Shown here piece by piece: positions 1-7,610 of a stretch of DNA of 64,000 bases. A program made the position numbers and the translations under genes. The stretch's first letter is position 1; each line of letters opens with the position of its first letter. This stretch comes from DASYKT01 sp035995185 (lineage in GTDB: Bacteria > Acidobacteriota > Blastocatellia > Pyrinomonadales > Pyrinomonadaceae). The notes under the pieces are model-generated. The model did not search any database. It worked only from the letters and a program-made list of their open reading frames with translations, and was not told the origin of the DNA. The DNA lies in the NCBI GenBank assembly GCA_035995185.1, contig DASYKT010000034.1, positions 22,972 through 86,971 of the forward strand. The letters run 5' to 3'.

Positions 1-13
1 TTGCATCCTATGC

Positions 14-42
14 TTCGTAAATCCCTGTTTATCGGATATAAT
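14..42 (+). promoter_or_regulatory. Possible promoter of the yajC-secDF operon
   Basis: A perfect TATAAT lies at 37-42. A weak TTCGTA lies 17 bases upstream at 14-19. Initiation a few bases downstream would leave a short leader before the yajC start at 67. The -35 match is poor and the window begins here, so an upstream operon promoter cannot be excluded. Confidence 0.35.
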
Positions 43-66
43 TTACTTTTGTCTTAATTCAATACG

Positions 67-372
67 ATGAGTATTTTCGCACTAATGCTTCAAGGTGACG
101 GCGGTTGGGGAACGATCACGATGTTCCTGCCGCTTATTCTTATATTCGGCATCTTTTACTTTTTAGTGATAATGCCCCAACGCAAAAAGCAGCAGGAACT
201 AACGCAGCTTATCGCCAACCTGAAGATCGGGGACCGCGTGGTCACCAACGGCGGGTTGATCGGTAAGATCGTTGAGGTCCGCGATAAAAGCTTTTTTATC
301 CGCAGCGCCGATAAATCGATCATCGAAGTGGCGCGAGGCGCAGTGGCGGGAATTGAAGCGGAAGGTAACTAA
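67..372 (+). CDS. yajC: YajC, Sec translocase auxiliary subunit
   Basis: This small inner-membrane protein associates with SecD and SecF and supports protein export through SecYEG. The 101-residue product has one N-terminal membrane segment (about residues 17-36) followed by the family pattern in which MPQRKKQQE and then the basic cytoplasmic stretch GDRVVTNGGLIGKI appear. Length is typical of YajC. It sits 48 bases before secD, the usual yajC-secD-secF order, so the three are probably one operon. Nothing unusual is seen in the product. Confidence 0.95.
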   Translation: MSIFALMLQGDGGWGTITMFLPLILIFGIFYFLVIMPQRKKQQELTQLIANLKIGDRVVTNGGLIGKIVEVRDKSFFIRSADKSIIEVARGAVAGIEAEGN

Positions 373-419
373 GGTTTTAACCGCCTTGGGGAAAACAAGG
401 CGATCTTTATTTAGCAGCA

Positions 420-2111
420 ATGAATAAAACGAATTTGTGGATCAGGACCGGCATTATCGTGGCTATCACGCTGATCGGCGTCTATATTGTTTTCGGCCCG
501 CGCGAGCATGTGCCGACCGCGCAGGATTTTACCTGGGACGGCATCAAGGGAAATCTGGCCAAGAATATCAACCTTGGCCTGGACCTCAGGGGCGGTTCGC
601 ACCTGGTGATGAAGGTCCAGGTGGACGAATACCTGAAGCGGCTGACGGAAAACGACAAGGAAGCGGCGCTCAATGCGGCTAAAGAAGCTCAGCTGCCGGT
701 CAGTGACGCGACCTCTGTCACCGACAATAAGTCCTATTCGATAACCATCAATCTGACCGACCCCGCGAAAGCCCAGGAAGTGGTCGAGGCGGTGAAGAAA
801 AAGGTCGACCTGGTTAACTGGACACAGTCTATCAGCGGCAACACCATTTCGTGGACGCTGCCGACCGCACAGCAGCAGACGCTTAGCAAACAGGCGGTCG
901 ATCAGGCGCATAAGATCATTGAAAGCCGTTTAAACGGCACGGGCGTTAAAGAACCCACCCTGCAGGATTACGGCTCGGCCTCCAATCACCAGCTGCTGCT
1001 GCAGATGCCCGGTGTCGATGATCCGGAACGCATCAAGAAATTGCTTAATGCCGAGGCGCGGCTGGAATTGATGAAAGTAGTGGGCGCCAGCAATCCGCAG
1101 CCGAGGACCGGCTATCCGACCGAAGAAGCCGCCAAGGCATCGCTCGGCGGAACGGTTCCCGCTAATCGCCGGGTAATTCCGGTGATGGAACGCGACGATG
1201 ACGAGACTGCCGATAAGCCCAAGCCCGACGTCGCCAAAGTTCCCAAGGAGTGGGTGGTCGTGGAAAGCCCGGCGATCATCGACGGTAACGAACTGCGCGA
1301 CGCGCAGGCCGTTCAGAATACCGGGGGCAACGATTATCACATCGCTTTCTCGTTAAAACCCGGCGGCGCCCAAAAATTCGGCGATTGGACCGGCAAGAAC
1401 GTCGGCGCCTACATGGCGGTCGTGCTTAACGATCAGGTCAAGAGCGCCCCTTTTATCAAATCGCAAATTTTCGATTCGGGACAGATCGACGGCAAATTCT
1501 CCAAGGTTTCGTCGGACGACCTGGTGCTGACGCTTAAATCGGGCGCGCTGCCGGCCAAGATCTCTTATCAGGAAGAACGCACCATCGGACCGTCGCTGGG
1601 CGCCGATTCCATCCGCTCCGGGGTGGCCGCATCGCTCGGCGGGCTGGCGCTGGTGGTCGTATTTATGCTGGTCTATTACCGCGGTTCCGGCGTGAACGCG
1701 GTGGTGGCGCTGGTTTTGAATATGCTGCTGACGATAGCGGCGCTGGTAATGTTCGGCTTTACGCTGACGCTGCCGGGTATCGCGGGACTGATCCTGGGCA
1801 TCGGTATGGCGGTCGACTCCAACGTGCTTATTTTTGAGCGTATCAGGGAAGAACTGCGGCTGGGCCTGACGGTCCCGGAATCCGTCAAGGTCGGGTTTGA
1901 AAGAGCATTTATAACTATTATCGACACGCACATCACCACGATCATCTCTTCGCTGATCCTGGCGACGAGCCCGTCGAGCCAGGTACGCGGATTTGCGATC
2001 ACGCTGATCCTCGGGTTGCTGATCAACCTGTTCACCGCGGTGTTCGTATCGCGCACGATCTTTATGTGGCACTTAGGCGGCAAGCGCGTGGTTGAGAAAT
2101 TAAGCATCTAA
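420..2111 (+). CDS. secD: SecD, protein translocase subunit
   Basis: SecD is an RND-superfamily membrane protein that uses the proton gradient to pull exported proteins through SecYEG on the periplasmic side. The 563-residue product has an N-terminal membrane segment (about 8-25), the SecD signature GLDLRGGS at residues 53-60, a large periplasmic domain, and five further membrane segments after about residue 395. The second signature, GIGMAVDSNVLIFERIREE, is near residues 459-477. Length fits the family. It lies between yajC and secF. The 99-base gap to secF is filled with GAGTC/GACTC repeats, which is unusual inside a sec operon. Confidence 0.97.
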   Translation: MNKTNLWIRTGIIVAITLIGVYIVFGPREHVPTAQDFTWDGIKGNLAKNINLGLDLRGGSHLVMKVQVDEYLKRLTENDKEAALNAAKEAQLPVSDATSVTDNKSYSITINLTDPAKAQEVVEAVKKKVDLVNWTQSISGNTISWTLPTAQQQTLSKQAVDQAHKIIESRLNGTGVKEPTLQDYGSASNHQLLLQMPGVDDPERIKKLLNAEARLELMKVVGASNPQPRTGYPTEEAAKASLGGTVPANRRVIPVMERDDDETADKPKPDVAKVPKEWVVVESPAIIDGNELRDAQAVQNTGGNDYHIAFSLKPGGAQKFGDWTGKNVGAYMAVVLNDQVKSAPFIKSQIFDSGQIDGKFSKVSSDDLVLTLKSGALPAKISYQEERTIGPSLGADSIRSGVAASLGGLALVVVFMLVYYRGSGVNAVVALVLNMLLTIAALVMFGFTLTLPGIAGLILGIGMAVDSNVLIFERIREELRLGLTVPESVKVGFERAFITIIDTHITTIISSLILATSPSSQVRGFAITLILGLLINLFTAVFVSRTIFMWHLGGKRVVEKLSI

Positions 2112-2114
2112 TAA

Positions 2115-2203
2115 TGAGTCAAGAGTCCAGAGAGTCTGGAGAGTCATGAGTCGGAATGGACGATTGACTCCCGACGCTCAAGACTCTACAGACTCTTCGG
2201 ACT
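2115..2203. repeat. GAGTC/GACTC inverted repeat cluster between secD and secF
   Basis: The spacer carries five GAGTC words (starting at 2116, 2123, 2132, 2141 and 2148), then three GACTC words (2166, 2182, 2191) and a GACT at 2200. The halves can therefore pair as a large imperfect hairpin. A smaller hairpin, CCAGA-GAG-TCTGG, is also present. Its role is unknown. It could act as an intra-operon RNA structure or simply be a dispersed repeat insertion. Confidence 0.7.
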
Positions 2204-2210
2204 AATAAAA

Positions 2211-3287
2211 ATGATTGAGTTTTTTAAAGACGTAAAGTTCGACTGGATGGGGAGAAGAAAATTCTTCATCTATATTTCTGTTTTGGTAATGTTGGCGGGT
2301 CTGGTTTCGACCGCCGCCAGGGAATTATCGCCCGGAGGAACTTCATCCTTCAATATGGGTGTCGATTTCAAGGGCGGGACGGTCGTTACCTCGAAGTTTC
2401 GGGAGAAACCGGCTGACGACGCTATCCGCGCGGCCTTGCAGACCGTGGGCATTAACGATGCAGTCCTGCAGTCTTCCACCGATAAGACCGATGAAGTACT
2501 GATCAAGGTCCCCATCGCCGAAGGTGAAGGCCAAACCGCGGACGGACAGGTAGCCGACCAGTCGCAGATCCAAAGCCGCCGGGAAAAAGTAAAACAGGCG
2601 CTGGACACATTCGGCCCGGAAACTGCCGCCACCGCCACTCTCGCGGATGACCCTTCCGCAGCTTATAAGATCGTCGGGACCGAATGGGTCGGACCCGTAG
2701 CCGGCGCCCAACTTCGCATTCAGGCGGTTTCCGCCACGCTGCTCGGTCTGGTCGGCATCTTGTTGTTCATCGCGTTTCGCTATGACTGGACGTATGCGGC
2801 GGGCGCGGTTATCGCGGTCTTTCACGATATCCTGATGGTGCTGGCGTTCTTTTCCATTTTTCAATGGGAAATAAATTTGACGGTCATCGCGGCCCTTTTG
2901 ACCATCGTCGGATTTTCGGTCAACGACTCGATCGTTATTTTTGACCGCATCAGGGAAAACCTGGCCACCAACCGCAGCGATTCACTTTACAAGATCACTA
3001 ACGACTCTATTAACCAGACGCTTTCGCGGACGATCATCACCGCGGGTTTGGTGCTGCTGTCGGTGATCGCGCTGGTCGTTTTCGGCGGGGAAGTTCTGCG
3101 CAGCTTTTCGCTGGCGCTGCTGGTCGGCGTCACGATGGGAACTTATTCCACGGTTGCCATCGCCAGCCCAATAGCCATCTGGTGGCAGAAAAAGCTGGGA
3201 ACGGCCAAATTGTCCGCCCCGCAGGTGAAAAAGGTCGAGAGTTTTGCCTCTTCATCGCGCCGCTCGGTCGTGCGGCAGCGGCCATAA
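2211..3287 (+). CDS. secF: SecF, protein translocase subunit
   Basis: SecF pairs with SecD in the SecDF-YajC complex that drives late steps of Sec export. The 358-residue protein has a first membrane segment at about 19-35, the family signature GVDFKGGT at residues 50-57, and five C-terminal membrane segments. The RND-like motif FSVNDSIVIFDRIREN is near residue 233. It is slightly longer than many SecF proteins because of a periplasmic loop and a basic, Ser-rich tail. It is the last gene of the yajC-secD-secF group; a terminator-like hairpin follows. Confidence 0.97.
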   Translation: MIEFFKDVKFDWMGRRKFFIYISVLVMLAGLVSTAARELSPGGTSSFNMGVDFKGGTVVTSKFREKPADDAIRAALQTVGINDAVLQSSTDKTDEVLIKVPIAEGEGQTADGQVADQSQIQSRREKVKQALDTFGPETAATATLADDPSAAYKIVGTEWVGPVAGAQLRIQAVSATLLGLVGILLFIAFRYDWTYAAGAVIAVFHDILMVLAFFSIFQWEINLTVIAALLTIVGFSVNDSIVIFDRIRENLATNRSDSLYKITNDSINQTLSRTIITAGLVLLSVIALVVFGGEVLRSFSLALLVGVTMGTYSTVAIASPIAIWWQKKLGTAKLSAPQVKKVESFASSSRRSVVRQRP

Positions 3288-3360
3288 CGGTTTAATTTGA
3301 GCAAAGTTTGAGCGGGGGTTTCAGCAGGGTTTGAGCAAGGGATATAAAGGAAGTTCCATT

Positions 3361-3399
3361 AATGAGAGAGGTGCGGAAGACCCGCGTTTCTCTCATTTT
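3361..3399 (+). terminator. Terminator hairpin downstream of secF
   Basis: AATGAGAGA at 3361-3369 pairs perfectly with TCTCTCATT at 3389-3397, with additional GC pairing in the loop, and the 3' arm runs into TTTT. This fits intrinsic termination of the yajC-secDF operon before the tonB cluster. Confidence 0.65.
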
Positions 3400-3485
3400 G
3401 CTTTGTTGCTGTAAAGATGTAACTTAGCTGTAACGGGACAAGGCAAAAAAGTATAAGGAACCTTGATGAAAGTGCAAGTTTTCTC

Positions 3486-3514
3486 TTGACTTTCAGTATA
3501 CAAAAACTTAGACT
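3486..3514 (+). promoter_or_regulatory. Possible promoter for the tonB-exbBD cluster
   Basis: TTGACT and TAGACT are separated by 17 bases, a reasonable sigma70-type pair. It would give a leader of about 300 bases before tonB. That leader contains the GTGTG-TAT-CACAC palindrome 40 bases downstream, a candidate operator. Confidence 0.35.
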
Positions 3515-3553
3515 TTCTTCGTTGCTGGTCAAATTTTAATAGGTTTTCTTTTG

Positions 3554-3566
3554 GTGTGTATCACAC
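3554..3566. promoter_or_regulatory. Operator-like palindrome upstream of tonB
   Basis: GTGTG, three bases, CACAC is a perfect short dyad resembling a half-consensus CRP/FNR-family site. It lies downstream of the proposed promoter. A related but larger palindrome, CACACGTGTG, precedes the TonB-dependent receptor at 21165-21174. The functional claim is inference only. Confidence 0.25.
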
Positions 3567-3819
3567 GGAATACGGTAGTTCTTTGTATTCCTGCAGACAC
3601 ATCAGGGCTGGTAATTTTCTGTTTTTCCTCGCTTGATGAAAATTCAGCATGAGACATGAGACGACCGATTGTTATGCACCGCTGATCTTTGTTTTGGCAT
3701 CTAAGTATTAGCCAAATATTAGCGGAATAAAGTGGTTTTTTGTTTATTGAATACGCAATTATAAATTTTTCGTGACCCTTGAACCATTGGCACCGGAAAA
3801 GGGAGGATAAATATAAACT

Positions 3820-4623
3820 ATGTTAGATCAACTAGTTGAATCAAGAGGTAATAAGCAGGCATCGCGCCGCTCGTTAAGCTTTATCATCCTCTTCGCAGTA
3901 GCGATCTTCAGCGTACTGATGTTCGCCTACCTGTGGAGTTTGATCGTTAAAGCAAACGACTCGGTGCTGACAGGCGACGACCTGGAGCTGTCCACTTTGG
4001 TGGCCCCGGTCCCGCTTCCGGAAGACGCGCCGCCGCCGCCGGAAAAACAGCCTGAGAAAAAGGCGGAAGATCTGCCGACGCGAAAAGAAAACATCGCGAA
4101 CATAATGGAGCAGCCGCCGGACATACCCCCTAAACCTTCAACCGAAAAACTGGTGAATAAGGCACGCCCTATCGACCAGCAGATCGTCATCAGCAATTCG
4201 GACACCGATAACTCAGCCGCGCCGAAAGGCCCGACCGGGCCGGGAATTGCCGGAGGAGTTCCGGGAGGAGTTCCGGGAGGCACCGGGCCGGCGACAGACG
4301 ACGCCGACGCGCCCCCGCCCCCGCCGCCGACCAAGCCGCCCGTTCCGAGGATCGTATCCAAGGGTGTGATCAACGGCAGCGCCATCAGCTTGCCTAAACC
4401 TGCCTACCCGCCGACGGCCAAAGCCGTGGGCGCTTCGGGTGCGGTCAGCGTTCAGGTGACCATCGATGAAGCGGGCAACGTCATTTCGGCGGTAGCTACC
4501 AGCGGCCATCCTTTGCTGAAACCGGTTGCGGCACAGGCTGCGCGCGGTGCAAAGTTCAAGCCGACGCTGCTTTCCGGTGTGGCGGTCAAGGTTTCGGGAA
4601 TTATCGTTTATAACTTCCAGTAA
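3820..4623 (+). CDS. tonB: TonB-family energy transducer
   Basis: TonB carries proton-motive energy from ExbB-ExbD in the inner membrane to outer-membrane TonB-dependent receptors. The 267-residue protein has one N-terminal membrane anchor (about residues 20-42), and a proline- and glycine-rich periplasmic spacer (about 60-180) with PPPPPPTKPP and GGVPGGVPGG runs. A C-terminal TonB domain (about 185-267) contains LPKPAYPPTAKAVGASG and a terminal IIVYNFQ strand. GGGAGG about 15 bases upstream supports the start. It heads the exbB-exbD-exbD cluster and would serve the receptor at 21275-24943. Confidence 0.93.
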   Translation: MLDQLVESRGNKQASRRSLSFIILFAVAIFSVLMFAYLWSLIVKANDSVLTGDDLELSTLVAPVPLPEDAPPPPEKQPEKKAEDLPTRKENIANIMEQPPDIPPKPSTEKLVNKARPIDQQIVISNSDTDNSAAPKGPTGPGIAGGVPGGVPGGTGPATDDADAPPPPPPTKPPVPRIVSKGVINGSAISLPKPAYPPTAKAVGASGAVSVQVTIDEAGNVISAVATSGHPLLKPVAAQAARGAKFKPTLLSGVAVKVSGIIVYNFQ

Positions 4624-4658
4624 AAGGTTTTTATCTGACGATATATTTCAAACATCCG

Positions 4659-4706
4659 GCGAGAGCGGTCGTCCGCGGCCGCTCTCGCTGACGAATAGCG
4701 TTTTTT
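4659..4706 (+). terminator. Hairpin and T-run between tonB and exbB
   Basis: GCGAGAGCGG at 4659-4668 pairs perfectly with CCGCTCTCGC at 4679-4688, and a run of T follows shortly after (about 4701-4706). It has terminator form but sits inside an apparent operon. It may attenuate exbBD expression relative to tonB or protect the upstream message. Confidence 0.55.
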
Positions 4707-4748
4707 AGTAAAGCAATCAATTTTCTTAATTTTTTTGGAGGAGCAACA

Positions 4749-5471
4749 ATGACTTTCTTAACCAACCTATTTCTTCTAGCTGAGGAGCAGTTTCATTTTA
4801 CGCTGTACGATGCAGTTAGAAGTTTAACCATTCCGGGATGGATCGTGGTTATCACTCTTATCATCATGTCGATCTATATGATCGCCATCGCTGTTGAGCG
4901 CATGATGACCTTCAACAAGGCGAGAACGCAATCGCGTCAATTCGCTCCGCGCGTCGCCCAGGCTTTAAAGAACAACCAGATCGAAGAAGCCATCAACATC
5001 AGCGACAAGCACAAAGCTTCGCACCTGGCGATGGTCGTCGCTTCGGGTTTGCAGGAATTCAAATCGCACGAAGAGAATCCGGAGCTCCACGATGAGCTGG
5101 AATCCTCGAAACGCGCCCTGCAGCGTGCCGTAGCCATTAAGAACACCGAACTCAGACGCGGCCTTTCGGCCCTCGCGACCATCGGTTCGACCGCTCCCTT
5201 CGTGGGACTGTTCGGAACGGTTATCGGTATCATCAACGCGTTCCAGAGCATGAGGCTCAACGAATCGGCCGGTATCGGCGCGGTTGCGGGCGGTATCTCG
5301 GAAGCGCTGATCACAACGGCGTTCGGTATCGCGGTGGCAGTGCCGGCGGTGTGGCTCTTTAACTATTTCACCAATAAGGTGGGCGGCTTCGTGGTCGAGA
5401 TGGACAACTCTTCTTCGGAATTGATCGACTTCTTTATCAAGCAGCGCACGAAACAGTTGAAAAAGTCATAA
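4749..5471 (+). CDS. exbB: ExbB/TolQ-family proton channel subunit
   Basis: ExbB forms the pentameric inner-membrane channel that, with ExbD, energises TonB. The 240-residue product has the MotA/TolQ/ExbB arrangement: a first membrane segment at about 26-48, a cytoplasmic helical domain, and two C-terminal segments around 135-160 and 175-205. The conserved stretch GLSALATIGSTAPFVGLFGT and then AGGISEALITTAFGIAVAVP carry the family proton-path residues. GGAGG immediately upstream supports the start. It is followed by two exbD genes, so this is a complete TonB motor. Confidence 0.95.
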   Translation: MTFLTNLFLLAEEQFHFTLYDAVRSLTIPGWIVVITLIIMSIYMIAIAVERMMTFNKARTQSRQFAPRVAQALKNNQIEEAINISDKHKASHLAMVVASGLQEFKSHEENPELHDELESSKRALQRAVAIKNTELRRGLSALATIGSTAPFVGLFGTVIGIINAFQSMRLNESAGIGAVAGGISEALITTAFGIAVAVPAVWLFNYFTNKVGGFVVEMDNSSSELIDFFIKQRTKQLKKS

Positions 5472-5509
5472 CGGCTAATAACACTTTGGATTTTAGGAGA
5501 TATTAAGCT

Positions 5510-5956
5510 ATGGGCATGAGCACTGGCGGTACAGGGGAATTTAACTCTGAAATAAACGTCACTCCAATGGTGGATATTATGCTGGTGTTGCTGATCATCT
5601 TTATGGTGATCACGCCCCTGCTGCAGCAGGGGGTGACCGTCAATTTACCGCGCGACAACGAGTTTCCCGAGGAGGATGCGAACATCACCAAGGACGGCTC
5701 GGTAGTCATTTCTATTCCGAATAATGACCAATTTTATATCGGTAAAGAAGGGCCGCTTTCACGCGAAGTACTCGGTGAAAAGGTCAAAAAATTGACGGAA
5801 AGCAAGACCAAGGAAAACAAGATCGTCTATATCAAGGCCGGCGTCGGCATCGATTACGGCAGCCTCGTGGATGCCATCAATGTCATTCGCAAGCAGGATG
5901 TGGACAAGATCGGATTGGTCGCCGATAAGAAAAAAGGATCAAAATCGGCTACCTAA
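5510..5956 (+). CDS. exbD: ExbD/TolR-family protein (first copy)
   Basis: ExbD is a single-span inner-membrane partner of ExbB. This 148-residue copy shows the canonical N-terminus: EINVTPMVDIMLVLLIIFMV places the essential membrane aspartate at about residue 23, followed by a periplasmic ExbD domain. The spacing to exbB (38 bases) and to the second exbD (32 bases) fits one operon. The C-terminus is Lys/Ser-rich. Two ExbD paralogues next to one ExbB are common in Acidobacteriota and Bacteroidota and may form a heteromeric dimer inside the ExbB channel. Confidence 0.94.
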   Translation: MGMSTGGTGEFNSEINVTPMVDIMLVLLIIFMVITPLLQQGVTVNLPRDNEFPEEDANITKDGSVVISIPNNDQFYIGKEGPLSREVLGEKVKKLTESKTKENKIVYIKAGVGIDYGSLVDAINVIRKQDVDKIGLVADKKKGSKSAT

Positions 5957-5988
5957 ATAGCCGATCTTTTGAAAGGGAGTTTTGAATT

Positions 5989-6474
5989 ATGGCGATGAGT
6001 GCATCCTCTTCAGATAACGAAGGGGCAGTTCCGTACATCAACGTGACGCCGCTGATCGACGTGCTTTTGGTGCTGCTGATCATCTTCATGGTTATTTCGC
6101 CGCTCAAACCGAGCCGTTTCCAGGCTCAGGTCCCGGCGGAACCCAAACCCGAAGACCAGCAGAACAAACCTAAGCCGAATCCTTTGACACTGGTGATCTC
6201 CATCAACGGGCCGGAGAGAAAACTGAAACTCAACCAGGAAGACCTGGGCGATGTTTCCGATCCGAGCTTGCTGGCGAATCGCCTGTCGCAGATCTTCAAA
6301 GACAGGGAATCCAACGGGGTTTTCAAGGAAAATACCAACGAGGTAGAAAAAACTGTGTTTATGAAAGCTCCTCGCCTCGTCCGGTATGGTGAAGTCGTGA
6401 AGGTTATAGACGCTGTCAAAGGGGCAGGCGCAAGCCCGATCGGATTGCAGATCGACGACCTGCCTGAACAATAA
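5989..6474 (+). CDS. exbD: ExbD/TolR-family protein (second copy)
   Basis: This second ExbD paralogue has 161 residues. The membrane segment INVTPLIDVLLVLLIIFMVI keeps the essential aspartate (about residue 24). The periplasmic part differs from the first copy, with a proline- and lysine-rich insert (about 45-70) and a longer central segment. It is preceded by a good ribosome binding site (AAGGGAG). It closes the tonB-exbB-exbD-exbD set. The divergence between copies suggests distinct periplasmic contacts rather than a recent duplication. Confidence 0.93.
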   Translation: MAMSASSSDNEGAVPYINVTPLIDVLLVLLIIFMVISPLKPSRFQAQVPAEPKPEDQQNKPKPNPLTLVISINGPERKLKLNQEDLGDVSDPSLLANRLSQIFKDRESNGVFKENTNEVEKTVFMKAPRLVRYGEVVKVIDAVKGAGASPIGLQIDDLPEQ

Positions 6475-6492
6475 AAAGCTATATTAATAAAC

Positions 6493-6527
6493 GCGGCGGC
6501 CGTTTTGATCTAGGGGACGGCCGCTGC
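6493..6527 (+). promoter_or_regulatory. Intra-operon hairpin between exbD and the TPR lipoprotein gene
   Basis: GCGGCGGCCGT (6493-6503) pairs with ACGGCCGCTGC (6517-6527) with one mismatch. There is no T-run, so it is not a typical terminator. A stabiliser, processing site or weak attenuator is more likely. It is the second strong hairpin inside this gene cluster, after the one at 4659-4688. Confidence 0.45.
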
Positions 6528-6550
6528 GGGCTAAGGACGGAGTTTGAACA

Positions 6551-7516
6551 ATGAGATTTTCTCGTTTGGGAATAATAATTTTATTATCTGCCATTGTGCT
6601 GGGGTTATCTGCCTGCGGGCCCATTAACAGCATATTTGCCAGAAGAGACCTGATAGAAGGGGCGAAAGCCTATAAGGACCGAAACTACGCCGAAGCGGAA
6701 AAACGTTTTCGCAGCGCGATGGAACTGGACCCCAGCCAGAAACAAGCCCGTCTTTTTCTGGCCAGAACGCTCCACTCCGAGTATGCGGCTGACCGTTCGC
6801 AGGTCGCCAAGGCCGACGAAGCCATCGGCGTATACAAGGACGTGTTAAAAGCCGAGCCCGCCGACAGCTCCTCTTTCAAAGCGGTGGCCAGCTTGCTCGA
6901 AACAATGGGCCGTAAGGAAGATGCGCTGAAATGGCTGACGGACCGCACCACCCAGGAAGGCGTTCCTGACGACCAGCGCGCCGAGGCCTATACGTCACTG
7001 GCGGCCAAGGACAACACCTGTGCCAATGAGATCAGCGATATCGAACCGGTCAAAAAGACGGTGGAAAAAGGCGACAAGGCCGAATTCGTGTTCACCAAAC
7101 CGGCTAATGTCGAGGATTATGAAAAGCTGAAACGATGTATCGCCGAGGGAATGGGTTATATCGATAAAGCTTTGGCGCTGGAAAGCGACAAGTCCAAAAA
7201 CGCAAAAAGCGTCGATATTAAAACGACGAGCGATAAGGATCTCAATGACCTGAATGAATTGGTCAAGAAATTCGAGTCGGCCTGGTCGTACAAGACCAGC
7301 TTGCTGGTCCAGAGCTCGCGCCTGGCGGAAATGGACGGACGGGCGGCGGACAAGGACAGCTTTAAGAAAGAGTCCGATGGCGCGCGCGCCCACTTTCTCG
7401 AGCTGGCCGGAATTCGCAAGAGCATAGACGACGAAAAAGAACTGCGCCGCAAGGCTGCCGAAGATGCGAAGAGCAGTAAGAGCGACAGCAACTCCGCGGC
7501 TAATACTGCCAAATAG
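6551..7516 (+). CDS. TPR-containing lipoprotein
   Basis: The 321-residue product starts with a lipoprotein signal peptide and lipobox ending LSAC (Cys about residue 22), so it is probably membrane anchored in the periplasm. Helical TPR-type repeats follow: residues about 30-120 contain AKAYKDRNYAEAEKRFRSA and later units ending near KWLTDR. The C-terminal third is lysine-rich and coiled, with a Lys/Ser/Ala tail. It follows exbD by 76 bases and is probably cotranscribed with the TonB motor, suggesting an accessory scaffold role. The precise function is unknown. Confidence 0.8.
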   Translation: MRFSRLGIIILLSAIVLGLSACGPINSIFARRDLIEGAKAYKDRNYAEAEKRFRSAMELDPSQKQARLFLARTLHSEYAADRSQVAKADEAIGVYKDVLKAEPADSSSFKAVASLLETMGRKEDALKWLTDRTTQEGVPDDQRAEAYTSLAAKDNTCANEISDIEPVKKTVEKGDKAEFVFTKPANVEDYEKLKRCIAEGMGYIDKALALESDKSKNAKSVDIKTTSDKDLNDLNELVKKFESAWSYKTSLLVQSSRLAEMDGRAADKDSFKKESDGARAHFLELAGIRKSIDDEKELRRKAAEDAKSSKSDSNSAANTAK

Positions 7517-7539
7517 TTTTTAACGTTCAACTTTCGCGC

Positions 7540-7585
7540 AAAGGTGATACTCAACTACAATAGATTGAGTGTCACCTTTCCTTTT
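7540..7585 (+). terminator. Strong terminator hairpin between the TPR lipoprotein gene and rel
   Basis: A 15-base arm, 7540-7554, pairs with 7565-7579 except for one central mismatch, and CCTTTT follows. It should end the tonB-exbBD-TPR transcript. It also decides the rel start: an upstream GTG at 7569 lies inside the 3' arm, so translation most likely begins at the ATG at 7611. Confidence 0.7.
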
Positions 7586-7610
7586 GCGTGATACTTTGTC
7601 AGGAACGATC

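Larger units (their letters stand above)
3288..3819. other. 532-base intergenic region upstream of tonB
   Basis: No convincing gene is present. The region holds the secF terminator hairpin (3361-3399), a promoter-like pair TTGACT (3486-3491) and TAGACT (3509-3514) at 17-base spacing, and a small palindrome GTGTG-TAT-CACAC (3554-3566). An AT-rich tract runs up to the tonB ribosome binding site GGGAGG near 3800. No repeat-family element was recognised here, in contrast to most other gaps in the window. Confidence 0.6.

Noticed and set aside
1353..2072. Minus-strand open frame of 239 codons within secD
   Set aside because: Antisense shadow of conserved SecD coding sequence, with His/Arg/Gln-rich composition typical of shadows.
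7569..7610. Upstream GTG start for rel
   Set aside because: Lies in the 3' arm of a terminator hairpin; ATG 7611 has a ribosome binding site and gives the expected N-terminus.
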